64,000 nucleotides of DNA. It comes from Capitulum mitella (lineage: Eukaryota > Arthropoda > Thecostraca > Pollicipedomorpha > Pollicipedidae). Positions 19,501-48,369 of the stretch are shown here, one piece after another. Below the pieces are notes generated by a model that had not been told where the DNA came from, did no database searches, and saw nothing but the letters and a program-made list of their open reading frames with translations. Numbering within the stretch: position 1 is the stretch's first letter; every line of letters begins with the position of its first letter. The stretch covers positions 30,259,398 to 30,323,397 of the forward strand of contig CP099841.1 of assembly GCA_030062745.1 (NCBI GenBank). Reading direction: 5' to 3'. The position numbers were made by a program, and so were the translations under genes.

Positions 19501-19684
19501 GGATTATCTTTGAAGATTATTCTTTCCAGTATGAAATCTGGAGCACAAATTTATGCAGGACTGAATTCCCTAGCACATGCCAAAACACCCAACCTCTCAT
19601 CTACATACCTTGTTTGTTCTCATCTGGATTGTACTTCCCACCACAACCTCTATTGTAGCACTGTTTCTCCTTCACTTCTGACAT
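10396..19684 (-). CDS. CHORDC1: CHORD-containing protein 1 (morgana), complete coding region
   Basis: Hsp90 co-chaperone with two zinc-binding CHORD domains and a CS domain; the family also restrains ROCK and supports centrosome function. Exons in transcript order: 19609-19684, 18883-18989, 18208-18369, 15281-15418, 14291-14455, 11681-11869, 10396-10590. The first junction is phase 1 and the others phase 0; together they give 343 residues (human about 332). CHORD1 spans exons 1-3 ([41 protein letters not shown]). CHORD2 spans exons 4-5 ([40 protein letters not shown]). The CS domain ([49 protein letters not shown]) spans exons 6-7. The start ATG is chosen because it opens directly before CHORD1. 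A short acidic tail ends at TAG. Confidence 0.96.
10664..11400. repeat. 36-bp minisatellite in CHORDC1 intron 6
   Basis: About 20 copies of a 36-bp unit with GGGAGCTGGACGGCCGG and GGGGACAGGGGGCGGTC on the plus strand. The unit is divisible by three, so several frames on both strands stay open for 250-400 codons. Those frames are artefacts of the repeat. The plus strand has dense runs of three to five G. Confidence 0.93.
11681..11869 (-). CDS. CHORDC1: CHORDC1 exon 6 (first part of CS domain)
   Basis: Acceptor GCCGGCAG. It encodes [39 protein letters not shown] and [15 protein letters not shown]; donor GGG|GTGAGT, phase 0. Confidence 0.94.
12302..14050. repeat. Imperfect long inverted repeat flanking insert A
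   Basis: The reverse complement of about 12302-12398 aligns with 13950-14050. Shared segments include GACCGAAACGTT-like and ACACAAGACGAGGA, with roughly three quarters of positions equal by eye over about 100 nt. The arms lie outside the TTAA sites of insert A, so the insert sits inside a fold-back structure. Confidence 0.6.
12410..13947. mobile_element. TTAA-bounded insert A (piggyBac/MITE-like)
   Basis: 1,538 bp in CHORDC1 intron 5, starting TTAACCCCATTCCGTGC and ending GCACTGGTTAA. Its right half (about 13680-13918) matches 50290-50530, and its left end matches the element at 34121. No transposase is visible. The TTAA ends and C-rich inverted termini suggest a non-autonomous piggyBac-type element; internal decay is heavy. 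Confidence 0.5.
14291..14455 (-). CDS. CHORDC1: CHORDC1 exon 5 (CHORD2)
   Basis: Acceptor CGTTTCAG. It encodes [38 protein letters not shown] and [17 protein letters not shown]; donor AAG|GTGACA. Very close to the vertebrate CHORD2. Confidence 0.96.
15186..15300 (-). repeat. CHORDC1: Short tandem copies of the CHORDC1 exon-4 donor region
   Basis: On the minus strand, GGCGGCTGTAACCAG|GTGAGC (the exon-4 end) is followed by similar copies, including GGCGGCTTTCGGCAG|GTGAGC, about 30-60 bp apart. The true donor is the first in transcript order (15281); the others are downstream look-alikes. Confidence 0.55.
15281..15418 (-). CDS. CHORDC1: CHORDC1 exon 4 (linker, start of CHORD2)
   Basis: Acceptor GGACGCAG. 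It encodes [16 protein letters not shown] and [14 protein letters not shown], the linker helix and first ligands of CHORD2. The donor is CCAG|GTGAGC. Sequence around this donor is repeated downstream (see 15186-15300). Confidence 0.9.
18043..18081. repeat. Perfect 17-bp hairpin
   Basis: TTTGTTTGTTAACTGGG (18043-18059) and its exact reverse complement (18065-18081) with a 5-nt loop, in CHORDC1 intron 3. Confidence 0.85.
18208..18369 (-). CDS. CHORDC1: CHORDC1 exon 3 (end of CHORD1 and linker)
   Basis: Begins [20 protein letters not shown], matching the last zinc ligands of CHORD1 and the Pro/Lys linker. It ends DAPM with donor ATG|GTGCGT, phase 0. Confidence 0.92.
18883..18989 (-). CDS. CHORDC1: CHORDC1 exon 2 (CHORD1 core)
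   Basis: Acceptor TTTGCAG; reads [35 protein letters not shown]; donor AAAG|GTAGGC. The lower boundary may be off by one base. The Cys and His zinc ligands of the CHORD family are present. Confidence 0.93.
19609..19684 (-). CDS. CHORDC1: CHORDC1 exon 1 (start codon, first half of CHORD1)
   Basis: ATG at 19684-19682, then [20 protein letters not shown] and DENKQ; donor CAAG|GTATGT, phase 1. An acceptor-like TTGATTGCAG lies just upstream on the minus strand, so the 5' UTR is probably spliced. Confidence 0.9.
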
Positions 19685-20519
19685 TGCTGCCTTTCTGCTG
19701 GAGGGATGTGATACCCTTTTGTTGCTTTTCTCCTGCAATCAAGCTCACCTGTCATTTTCTCAGTTCATCAACTCTTATCTCATTTATCTTACCAATAAGT
19801 TTGTTGATTTTCACTGAAAACACCCTGTGCAGAGTAATGCAGTTCTTTAAACACACCTCTGGTCTTGAGGATCTGGGCATGATCATGATCAAGCCCAAAA
19901 TGATCATGAGCAAATCATAGGCCATCCAATGCATTTGTGCCTGGAGCTTAATTTCATGAAAAATGTCATAATGGTGAAAATCATACAACAGAGAATTTTA
20001 GGGCAAACAGTTCTGTTACATGGCAGAAACAGAATGTGAAAAAAATTAACAGATAGGTCATCACTACCTTTGGATTCCTTGCTAATAGACTGGAAATTGA
20101 AAAAAAGGTTCAATCATGAGGTATTTCAGACCTAAAGACTCAATAGTCTGATTTAGTGATTATGAATCTTATCATTCATATAACAGTAATAAGATTAAAA
20201 TATCATATGAGCAAAAATAGGAGCACATGTAAATAACCATGCACAAAACTTGGGCCAATTTTATTGAAATCACTAAACATTACTCAGTACATAGTACATC
20301 CTTGAATGAAATTAGTACAAACACAATGGCTCTGCACATCCAGACTGCATTTATTTACCATTCAATACCTCAGCTTTTTAGGTAGTGCCACCAATTTCTC
20401 ATCTCATAAAAAGTTTGGGTGCTCTTCTTTCAAATACACATGGCAAAAATAGTCTGCAAAGAGGTGCAAATGTGTGATAAAGTTAGCTGATTTGTCACTC
20501 CCTGCTACAGCAGACCAAC

Positions 20520-21195
20520 CGAGGGATACAAATATGTAAATAAAAATGCGGACGACGGGTTTTGTACGCCAGAGTGCAAGCCACTAGGGATCTATGAAAA
20601 ACGACGTGGTTTTTACAGTCATCTACATCAATCCAATACCTGTATAATACGCCGAAAACAGCAAGCAACTTCGGGCCGGCCTCAACGTTTCGCGTGTCTT
20701 CAGCGCACGAGCTTCGGTGAAGCTCTACTTGTATGTAGTGCGCCGGTTCTGTGAAAGGCCGCATCGCTGCCAAACTCTGGAATATTCTAAAGAATTGCAG
20801 AAGACAAATGAAGAAAAATGTTGGAAATAGTTCTGAGACAACAATAGCGCACTACAGACGAAAGATCCTAAAAGAGCTTGCTATAGGGAAGTTCGTTCTG
20901 AAAACACCGGCACTGACGCCGGACGCAAGGCCATAGAACAGCGCCTGACGTAATACACCACTTAACAAGAGACTGGACATTTAAGAGGTTGTGTGTCTTA
21001 ACACACAATAAATTTCCTCCAGACAACTGACTGCCATTTCTGACTGACCGACATCGGACGAAACAGGACTTGAATCATTGCTGGACGCGTGAGCCCAAGA
21101 TAATACACCAAGGAGTTTGAGAGGAGCTTCCGGCAACAAAAAGCTGTGCCGACTACCCCTCTCAGCCGCCTGAACGCCTGTTCTAACATTACTCC
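20520..21195 (-). promoter_or_regulatory. CHORDC1: CpG-containing island at the presumed CHORDC1 5' end
   Basis: About 0.68 kb with normal CpG density between two CpG-free blocks, upstream of the CHORDC1 start codon. This is the pattern expected of an unmethylated promoter. No TATA box or initiator was pinned down, and the transcription start is not known. Confidence 0.45.
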
Positions 21196-23171
21196 TTGGC
21201 CTGGGCCCAGCTCCACCAACACCTGTAACCAGGTATAGGTTGTGTGGTGGGTGAAAGGTGTGCTTGGAATATGAGTGCAGTGTGTTATATTGTGGTTGCT
21301 CTTGCTAATGCAGGTTTAGGGTTCTAGGTTATTGTGCTGCTCTAAATATGGCTGTACCTGTCTGCTCATCCACTGATCATTAACTCTGTTGCTGATGCTG
21401 TATGGGGAGTAAATATCCATTGAGGTTTTTGGATATCAGGGATGCCACCAGAGGGGGTTTTAGGGAGGCATGTTTGGATGGTTCTGTGGAAATATAGAAG
21501 CAAAACACAACACCACCAGTTTGTTGTATTTTGTATAATATAAAAGTAATTCACATACATGGATGGTGTATATAAGCATGTGTGTAGGACAGACAGAATT
21601 GTTTTTAGCTGGACAGAGGCAGATCTAGGACAGTCACAGTGGGTATTATCTGGGTCAGTTTATGCAATAAAAGAAGATACTTGAAAAGTATATATGCATG
21701 GTTGGTGGAGATGGCCAGGGTGAAAATTGTGTGGTTATGTTCCAGATACCCTTCTTTTTCATTTCTAAAATTGTGAAAAAGCCAAAATTTTAAAACTAAA
21801 GACCCTAAATTATTCACTTTTGATTTATGACATTTAGACTCACCAGTGTCAGGCCTCCTGTCACAAATGCTGTTTTCACAGAATGTAATGAGACTGCAGA
21901 AATAGGCTCACAATGTGTTGAGCAAATTTGCCAGAATTGACCTCAGTTTGGACCTCCTGACAACCCTGGAGAACATTTTGAAATTTTAAAGATGGCAATG
22001 TGTAGAACATATCCCAGGGAGCTGTCCATTACCCTAGCCAAGCAGATCAGATAGTGATTTTACAAGGTTTTGGGAAGCAGCAGTCTTTACACAGATTTCA
22101 GTTCATATTAGCTCCACAGGAATAGGGTTAAGCTGTGCTCATGCTAAAAATAGAAACCATTGTCCCAAAGGATTGCTGAAATGTCACAGCCAGGGGAAAT
22201 GTTAAACAGGCTGGAAGCCAAACTGTGTGCTTTGGCAGGTTTGGATATGGTCATGTTAGTGCAGGGTTAGTTGCTGGTGCTTGCTGTGTTGTGAGCTAAA
22301 TGGGTGATTCATATGGCAGTGGAAGCCAAGTTTGCAGGATTGTAGTGTCAGGAGATTGCATGCAAGTTGTCATGGTAGGAGCAGTGAATGGGAAATGTTA
22401 CCATAAACAGATTTATGTTAGTTACATGTCACCCATAATGGTGCCAAATGATGGATAGTGATTTCATCATCATTCTTTCTCAGCAGCCTGAGCTGTGAGA
22501 GAAGGGAATCCCACTGTCACCAAACAAAGAGGTTGTTTTCACCCATAGTACACTGAATGCTAGCAAGTGACCTTATCTTGACATTGGTATCACCCATGAC
22601 TTTTTCCCTTTGCATCAGAATTGGATCACAATAGCAAAATGCAACTGTGACCAAGCCTGTCAGTATTGTTATCTCACAGAGCACTAAATACTTCTTGCAA
22701 TAAATTGATGCTGTCTAGATGACCTGACCATTCACTGTTCACCTTGAACATTCATAATGGGATTAAGATATGTAACATGTTACTGCATCCAAACCAATGG
22801 CTAGTTTTCACCCTGAGTGTTACTGTACAAAAGATGGTGTCTATCCTTCATGTTTGGTGCAATAACCTGGCTCATGACCTTTCACCTCAGGGCACAGTGA
22901 AACTGTCAGAGTAGAAAATCAGTGGTATGACATAACATCATGCTAATTTGCATCCAAATTGTTTGCAAATGATACTAAAAACTGATTGCAGAGCTACTAA
23001 AAATTCACCAAATCAGTCATTTTGGCCAAACCTATCACTTTTTGCTTTTGCATTGTGCAGAGCTAAATAAGAAATGTTCACTAGTTTTAAGCTTGGAAAT
23101 ATTTTTGGAAAAAATAGTACTGAAAGGGTTATCTATGACATGTTCATTCCAGCAGTCTGTTAATGAAAAAT
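21196..23171. other. CpG-free block 2 (about 1.97 kb)
   Basis: No CG dinucleotide seen from just after the island until TCGAAC at about 23172. No coding exon recognised inside it. It contains GGAATAGGGTTAA at about 22120, which resembles the end of the TTAA elements. Confidence 0.85.
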
Positions 23172-24705
23172 CGAACAAGAAGGAATAGTCCTGTTAACTC
23201 GTGCGCAACGGGACGTGTTTTATGAATGAGACTGAAGGACGAGTGAGTCCTTTTCAGTTAGCAGAAAAAATTAAACTGAGCGGTCGGCCTGGCCCATCCC
23301 AGCCATAACTTTTTATGCAGTTAATAACCTCCCAACCACTGAGCAGCAAATCGTGAAGTTCTCGCTAGAAGATAGCTCAGTTACCTACTTTTTTGTATGT
23401 TCGTTTGCAGACCATTAGCTTGCAAGAGCGTTCGTACACGATATTTTGGGAGCAATGTTTTTGCATTTATATTTTACCACAGCTGTGTTTTAACCATTCT
23501 GTAATGGCAGCAAACAATGTGGTACACATGTGTGAAAGAAATCGGTAAATGCCCTGCTGTGTTGAGAAATGCATGAAGGAAAGGAATGGAATTGGCAGCA
23601 ACTACCTCGTTGCTGCCAGTCTGGCCCGATTCGTTGCTTCGTACTTCACTCGTTGTGCACCCCACAAGGCGTCTCATTGGTTTCACTAATGCTCCTTACG
23701 AGGAAGACCGTTTTGGCCCCTCTCCGAATCCGTCCAAAAACTAAGAATGGTTGTGTCTGAGTAAACGCCGTGTTTCCTTTTTGTCCTTTGTTCTACATTA
23801 AAGATCGTAACAGTTTTTGTGCAGATCCCACCAATGATCCTGTATCCCGGGTCAGGCAAGGTCAGCGCGGCCAGAATGACCATTTTTGCTTGGACAAATC
23901 GACTGCGGCGTTGGATTATCGTTTGCGTGTGAATGTCGTCCAGTGCCTTTATCGTGCATGGAACATACCAATATTTATTCCTAGCCCCTATGATGGCCCT
24001 AGGTCAGTCGGCTCGTAGTTCAAGGCTTGAATCAACTCGATTTTGAGTGTCCTTGACGTGGAGCGGTTGACAGATTCGTATCAAATTGTGAAGTTATTGT
24101 TAACATTTGTTTCCAGCCGATGGGTTCTGACCTTTTTTCACCTCTTGGTGACCTTCAGACTAAATAGGCGGTCTGTCATTAATATTGTCCCCATCATGTT
24201 TGAAGTGTTCGAAATCGCAAAAAAGTCGAATCAGGTCGCTGATCTCACTTGGTCATTAGTAGTTCACCAGATGTCATTAGACCTTGGAGAACATCTGTTC
24301 TGAATGCAAAATTTTGAAGTATTTCTCTGAAAGTGACCTACGTCTGAGGCCTGGCATGACAATATTGGAAAAGGTGTTAAACATTGCACAGTTTCATAGA
24401 ACTCAGCTGCAGAAAGCCGCATGCAGCTGTTCTTTGCCATTCCAGAGATGCAGACAGAAGGGGCGGAGGGGTATTTGCCCCCTTCCCATTGAAGTGTGAT
24501 GTTTGGGACTCTCTTACAGAGCTGTTCTTTCGCACCGGATTCTTTAAGCTTTGGCGCAAGGAATTTTGCGAAACGCAAAATTCCGCGTTTGAGTGCAAGT
24601 TAAGACAGGTGTGCTCTGTGCCCCAGACAAGCAGGTCCGTCCGCTGCGCAGCAATACGTGCCGCAGTCCGTTCGCCACGCCATCAGCACTATTCTCGGAG
24701 TCACG

Positions 24706-24772
24706 TCCGTCACCGGTTACCGACACTAGCCGAACAGTCAATACTTGCGTCAGGTCACCTGAAAGGAACCGC
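24706..24772 (-). repeat. Inverted repeat partner 1
   Basis: Its reverse complement begins CCTTTCAGGTGACCTGACGC and matches 26054-26120 at about three quarters of positions. Confidence 0.5.
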
Positions 24773-26053
24773 GTGCCTTGCGCGATCGGAAATTCGGGCT
24801 GTGTCTGAGCGTCTGTTCTGTACATGCTGCGCTTAACTGAAATTAACTGAGGTGACGGCCCCGGCCCACGAATTACATAGAAACACGGCCTCTAGAAACG
24901 TCGGGAAAGGCCCGAACGGCTCCCGGTCCCGAGCGACACTTACGAGCGTTCTCACGCGCCGACCGACCAACGCTATTTATCCGCTGATTAGCTAGACCGC
25001 TTCTGACGTCACGCTCAAGGCTCCACCACCGGCGGCCGCTCCGCACGAGACGTGCAGAGGATTCTGAGTGCATCTGAATGTAACAGAACATTTCAGGTTG
25101 TGATGGGTACGAACGGGCACATTTCGACAATTTGCACTATTTTCTATTGGCAATTTTTGCTCTTTCTCATAAGAAACTGCACATTGGTCCGTTAAAGTAA
25201 GATATTTTCATTCTTCTTCCATAAAGTAGATAAACTTTGGGAATTATTTGGAATTTTGGATCAAATTCGTCAAAACTATGAGAAATTTGCGTTGTGGTTA
25301 CCAGAAAAAAACTAGAATTACGCTCGTTTTAAGCGCTGTGGTACGCAAATTTTGTTTCGACTAGTATGTCATTGTGTCTGTAAACATTTGCAGACACGAA
25401 TGACTGGAAAAGCCAGGCAAGGTCTGTCGTAGCCCGACGAAACATGGTAACTCCGACATGGTGTCGTTGCCCATCATACCGCTTTGGGTATCAGGTATGG
25501 CAACGATGAGACTTACCCGTTTGTACGGAGCTGCTTCATAACACGACGATCGTGATGACATGCGAAGCAGGAAACACGAGCTCCCAAGCATCAGACTTTG
25601 CGTGCGCACTTGGCTGGAATTCCCTCTTTTGGTGTCTGGTTTGCGTTTCGAAAAGTTCGCACTTCGAAAAAAATGGTTTCAGTGTGTTATAAATTGAATT
25701 TCTGACGTGTGTCACGGGGACGTAGGAACCGGGGGGATGCATGGGCGGCTTCCCCGCTTTGGGTAACATTTGACATTAACCATATGGCGATGCATGAAAG
25801 GAAACGTGGTAAAAATCGCGTTTGGCCCCCTCCCCATCTCCAAAGAGGTTCCGGCAGGTCCATTTTAGTCAGTTCTTTTGCACGACTTGGGCTCATTGGG
25901 TTTGGCAAGCCACTTCATCTTGACTAGGCGCAATCCTGCGAGGCCTGGCCTACCTAAACCGTTTTATGTTTTATGTGCTCTTTGTCGTCAACGCCGGGCT
26001 TATCGTGAGTTACGATCGTTCGATTTTGTGTATCCGTAGGTGGACTTTGCCTC

Positions 26054-26120
26054 CTTCCTTTCAGGTGACTTGACGCAAATGTTGACCGTTCGACCGGCGC
26101 CGATAACCGCCGGCAGTGGG
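26054..26120 (+). repeat. Inverted repeat partner 2
   Basis: Contains CCTTTCAGGTGACTTGACGC and pairs with 24706-24772 in inverted orientation, about 1.3 kb away. Confidence 0.5.
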
Positions 26121-26199
26121 TTCCGCTCTCGGAATTTCTCCCGCCCCTCCGCAGGCGTTCTGTGCGAGGTCGGCGTGCTGTCGTTGCGTTGTGGCCGAC

Positions 26200-26345
26200 A
26201 CGGCTGTGGGACCGGACGTGCTGGTGCTACTCCCAGACTGGGCCGTGGGACGGGACGTGCTGGTGCGGCTCCTCCCAGACTGGTCTGTGGGACCGGACGT
26301 GCTGACTGAGCTGTGGGACGGAACGTGCTGGTGCGACTCTTCCCA
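26200..26345. repeat. Tandem repeat, roughly 55 bp, about three copies
   Basis: Copies share GTGGGACCGGACGTGCTGGTG and CTCCCAGACTGG. It lies about 450 bp upstream of the first AGPS coding exon. Confidence 0.6.
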
Positions 26346-26785
26346 GACCGGGGCGAACTCCAATCGGCGTCACTCAGGTCCGGCCGCTCGCTCGGCCGCC
26401 GAGCGGTGGAGACTCGGCTGGGTTCTATGCGATGTGTTTATATTATTATTATGGTTAGCAGGACGCTCGCCATTGGGCTGTACGACTGAGAATAACGGTT
26501 CCTCGGCCGCTTTACTCCTTAGTCGTCGTGGGCACCAGATAGTAATGGTCGTACTACGGACGGTGTTATCGACATGGATAGGGGACGCTTGGCTCGACGT
26601 TTGGACCGTTTTATGGAAAGTAGTACGTCGTAGTCGTAGAGTGTCGTTCAGGGCCATTCTGGTTGTTCCACATCCTTGTAATGACGGCACGGAGGACGTG
26701 TTACGTTTTATGTAGCGCAACGACTGTTTGCCTGGCACGATACTCCGCTACGTTGTTTTAACTTGGTGGTATCCTGCCTTTCAGG

Positions 26786-43913
<17,128 letters not shown>

Positions 43914-46894
43914 GCGGCGCCGGACCGGACCGGGCCGTCTCCTGGCCGGAACGCCGGCCGGCCGCGGACTGGGCGCCGGCCGGGACGCTCAGGCTGCAGA
44001 CAGCGCCGCCGTCTGCGGTGGCCGGCGGTCGTTACGTTTGACGGAGCGCCGGCGCCGTGGCACAGGTCGTCCGTGCTTGTCGCACGCACCGCTGTCGCGC
44101 CGCCAGGGCGCAAACCGACCACAGATGCGCACCTGTTTTCGTTTTGTCGGAGCCGTTCGTGCTGTTGGCCAGTGGATGGAACGAAGGAGTATGTCTTATG
44201 ATTTGTTTGTTCTATCTTGACCACCTTGGACCTGTCGTCGCACTGCCATGTCACCCACGAGCCGTTTTCTCAGCGAGATCTCACTGCTGCGCCTGCGACG
44301 AGCGTACGCTTCTATGCTCGACAGATGCCGCGATTTAGTTCCTATTATTCACTCACATCTGGTGGCTGACAGGACCCAGTCATCGACCGTTTTCCGCTTC
44401 TCAGCTCCGATCACCGTCTCTTCCCCTGCTGATCGTCGTTTCACGGGTGTCGTAAACTATCGGGTGGCCTTTCACTGCCGGCATTGCACCTCGTACCTTT
44501 CGCACCGACTTGCCGACTGGGGGCGCACACTAGCCGGCGCTGTATCCTGTCTCCTGCCCAGAACTTTGTTTTGAAGACTCCCATGCAAAGTCCTAACTTG
44601 GAACGTAAGGAAGCTTTAGGCAGTGGCCATGTCTGAGATCCAGTCGGCGTCTGGAGTTCCGTTCACCCGTCTTCCACCCAGGGACCTTGTCGACCTCACT
44701 GCGATCCTAACATTCCCTCATAAGCCGATCCAACTGAAGGATTTCATCTCGTTTCAGGGATTACTGGCTGTTGCGTGGCTGGTTTTGATTTTTCCATGTT
44801 TGGTGTTTGCTGGCGTTGAAAGTATTATTTGGTTGCCAGATAATCCCGGTTTTCAGTCATTTTACGCATTCTTGTCATTTTGGCTTTTTAAAGCTTTTGC
44901 AGTGACGGGGTGTGGTGTGAGGCGTGGTTTTTTAGATTGTGTTGCATGTTTGCGTGACATGGACCAACCACATGCTTTTTTGTTTTGCTGTTTTCGGATG
45001 CTTACCAGGCGACACTCCTATCCCTGTATGTCCCTATCCTGTCGTTCGTTTCTGGGTCGATTTAAGTGTTATCCCGTTGTCGGAAAAGGGTCCGAGGCTT
45101 ATCACTGTGGGTCGGGTTGATGGCACATACTGAGTTTGGTTTTTTCTCCTTTTGGCGATTTTTGGTGACGGCGAGGGCAGTTTCAACTTGGCTTCAGCTT
45201 GGCTTGATGACTGATGGTAGCAGTTTAGATCTGCAGCGAATTTCTTTTGCGGAGACGCGATTTGTGCCATCGAGTAATCCTCTGTGATCAAACGCCCCAC
45301 TAGTCAGCTTTGTTTTACAGACTTAGTCCATGCTGAAAGCGGCTCGTGATCGTTGTTAACGGGCCGTTAAGGCACATGCTGATTTTTCGTCGTAACTGAA
45401 TCGTTCGAATACACTAACGCGTTTCTCCTGGGCGTTGGCTGTGGTTGCCTCATGGCTATTTGGGCGAGAAGACTGTGGAGAGGTTTGACGTTTCATCGCG
45501 GTGCGCCAACCCGGCGTTGTGGCTTATCTGAATGCCGCGGGAAGTTCATGACACGCTGGCATAGCTGGACGCATCCGCTCCGTGGGGATCTCAAAAGGCC
45601 TTGTGGGGATCCAAGGGAGTCTCGAAAAACGTCCCGGGCACGAACGCCCGGAGGCAGCTCGATGACAAGGATGCAGTGAGATGCTCGTTTGAATTTGAAT
45701 TTGATGCGTACTGGGCACATGTCACCAGTCGGAAGTTATTTGAAGCATTTCTTTCCAAACAATGGAAACAATCGTTATTCCTTCGCAGTGAGTGGGGGAG
45801 ATTCCCCGTCCGTTATCCTTCCCCGTAGCAAAGCCCTTGGCTGTAGGCTATTATTGGTGAAAAGGAAAATTTTGTTTCTGGAAATCTTGACGATCTGCCT
45901 CGTCGCATGTGACGAGAGCCTCGTAACCACTGGTCACAGCAGTTCTGCAGTTGTCATGCTGATGGATGCAGAAGAGCAGGCCTGAAAGCCATTTTTTGGC
46001 ACGCGTTTATATTGGCATTGAAAACGTGAAGCAGCTCACTACGAGTCTTCATACTGAGGAAGTCATATTAAGCAGCTTAATCCTTGCCAGTATTCACCAT
46101 CTGACCATCTTCGACAGTGCGAGGTACGACTCCCCCCCCCCCCTCCTTGGCCTTGCCTAACCTAATGCCATGAAAACTAACAAAAGTAACAAAAAAAGCG
46201 ATTGTATAGATTAAAACTTGACCTTTCTGTCAAACGGCGACCGTACAGGCGGCCTCAAAAGTGGTCGTGTCAGTGGATGCGATTTCTTTCGTGGATAGGA
46301 TTGGATGGGACGTGATCTGTAGCGCGCTTTTTAGGGGTCCAGAGCGACTCATGTGAATGATAAGGGTTTGCAACCACTATTACAATGCGAATCCCGCTAT
46401 GCAAACTGGGAATTTCTACGCCCTTTCCTTGCGGAAACCTGAGATGACCTAACCTGACCTGATGCTCGCAATGAAATTCAAGATGATAAATTGTTCAGCG
46501 TCAGGCCATGTCTTAACGTTTTGCATGCAGTGGTGTTCCTGATAGGCAGGAAATAGGTAACGCGTGGCACAGGTCAATAGTTGTATGTGTTTTCAACCGC
46601 AGCACCGCCGAAGGGCGGTAGTACGGCGACATCTGCCGCGGAGGAGCAAGGTATTAGTCGTCCCCTGGTAATGAATGGTCAGTTCAACTCCGCAAGATTC
46701 CAATGAATTCACGAATACGGGTCACGTGTTGTATGGTGTTGTATTGGCGGCTGTGGTTATCCATTGATTTTAGTGGCTGCTACATCCCGAATCAGACGGT
46801 ACATAGGTAAAAGAAGCCTAGCCAAGACACACGCATCACACGTGTGCGCTACGGGCGTACTCGCAGTTCAAGATATCTGGTCCCTCACCAGCTT

Positions 46895-47015
46895 CTTCAG
46901 AGCACGGACAAAACTCTGCTGACGCATCTCCTTTATGTCTGGAGGAAGCCCGTTGTAGAGGGACGGCGCTCTCCAAAGGCGCGGGAAGCAGGGGGGGGGG
47001 GAACAGCTGCCCCTC
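46895..47015 (-). mobile_element. LINE remnant (C-terminal end of a reverse transcriptase frame)
   Basis: The minus strand reads RAPSLYNGLPPDIKEMRQQS and FVRALKKLVRDQ before a stop. This is the ending typical of many non-LTR retrotransposon pol proteins (APxLYNxLP...FKxxLKKLL). Only the tail is recognisable; upstream frames are broken. Confidence 0.55.
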
Positions 47016-48369
47016 AACTTTTTTAGATTTATCATTGACGCTACGAGCGTTTACTGGAAAAACCTGGCCAAAATGCTTCTTTGCCCCCCTCCCCCCCCAA
47101 CTGTGGAGGAGTTCCCGCACCCCTGGTGCTCTCGAACTGAAGCGCCTCTTACCAGCATCAGTTTTTGGCTGGGTACTCGCAGCAACACGTCTTGGCTTGT
47201 GCTTCCCTCGCGCGTTGCACTGTTCACTTGCAGGACGGCGGCCAGCGATGAAGGCTCTCCGTGCTTGAGCACTGCACGTCAGACTCAACGTGCACAAGTC
47301 TGCCATTCGCTGGGGATTGTAGCTAGCCCAGCCTGTCCCGCAGGTCAGAAACGTGGTAAAATCTGCGTTGTTCGAATTTGACTTTGGCTTCAGAATTTAA
47401 GATTTCCCGAATCTGTCTTTGTTCTTTTTTGTTCCATTTCCATGTACTAAAAAATAGTATCTGACCTGCGAAAGAACTAGAGCGATGGCAAGAGTGGTGA
47501 GGACGCTTTCGGGCCAGTGGTGTCGCACGTGCGGAAGGACGACCAGCGTGCCCATGCAACGACGACTTGCAAGGGATACGTGGGAATCCCACGACAGGGT
47601 CTTTTCAAAGACAAAGCCTACATTGCTCGCCTCATTGCAAGTTTCGAGGGTGGCGTCACGGAGGGTGGCTTCGATTTTGGTGTACTGCGCAAATGTTGGT
47701 GGTCTCCAAAGGCATTTGCTGGGTTTTCCCGCATTGACCTTGAGGGTGTTCCCGCGAAACTAGTTGTTCGGGTGAGTGCGATCTCCGTGCGGGCGACGAG
47801 CGAAGGGAGCTCACTATCATAAACACAAGGTCTATCACAAAGACTATCACCTGCGTGTCGTCGGCACGTGGTACAATGTCGGCCCCCACAGAAAACAGGG
47901 CATGCCAATTGCAAAGACGGTAAGGAAGATCGACCTGAGAGCCGATCCCTGAAAGACGCCCATGTTGTTTGCAAGCGGCCACGATATTGGGTCCGTCCTG
48001 AGTGGTCTCTTAGCATCACGCTTTGGGTTTGTTCCTTTGCTCTTTGGAGGAGTTTGGGAAGAAGGCAGGAGTAATGAACTTAAAGGAGGCTTCTTTACGT
48101 TGGCCAGCAGAACGGCTGGAGTAATTCAGAACGGCAGTCAGCAGTTTGCCGATGGGAGAAAGGTAACAGGAGCGCCACTTTCGGTAACATCAAACTCAAA
48201 CCTGCTTTTGATTTGGAGGACACTGGAAAAGTTTGGAGGAACATGGGGGAGATTGAGGTGCGAATGGAACAGACTCTGAGGAGTTTTGAGGAGGTTAAAG
48301 TATGTTGGAGGACGTTTAGGAACAGGTCCTTTGTGTGTGATCGTGATGGTACGCTGTGAACCACATAGT

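Larger units (their letters stand above)
18482..20519. other. CpG-free block 1 (about 2.04 kb)
   Basis: I find no CG dinucleotide between the CG at 18481 and the one at 20520-20521. TG and CA are frequent. It covers CHORDC1 exons 1 and 2 and adjoining introns. Likely a long-methylated gene-body segment in which CpG has decayed. Confidence 0.85.
23172..26785. other. Region upstream of AGPS
   Basis: No coding exon recognised. It holds an inverted pair of related sequences (24706-24772 and 26054-26120) and a tandem repeat at about 26200-26345. The AGPS promoter and any 5' UTR exon should lie here. Confidence 0.4.

Noticed and set aside
44623..45120. 165-codon hydrophobic frame
   Set aside because: No recognisable family, T-rich composition explains the hydrophobic residues, and no supporting splice or promoter context.
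46836..47306. 156-codon minus-strand frame
   Set aside because: Out of frame with the recognisable LINE tail in the same place; it interrupts rather than explains it.
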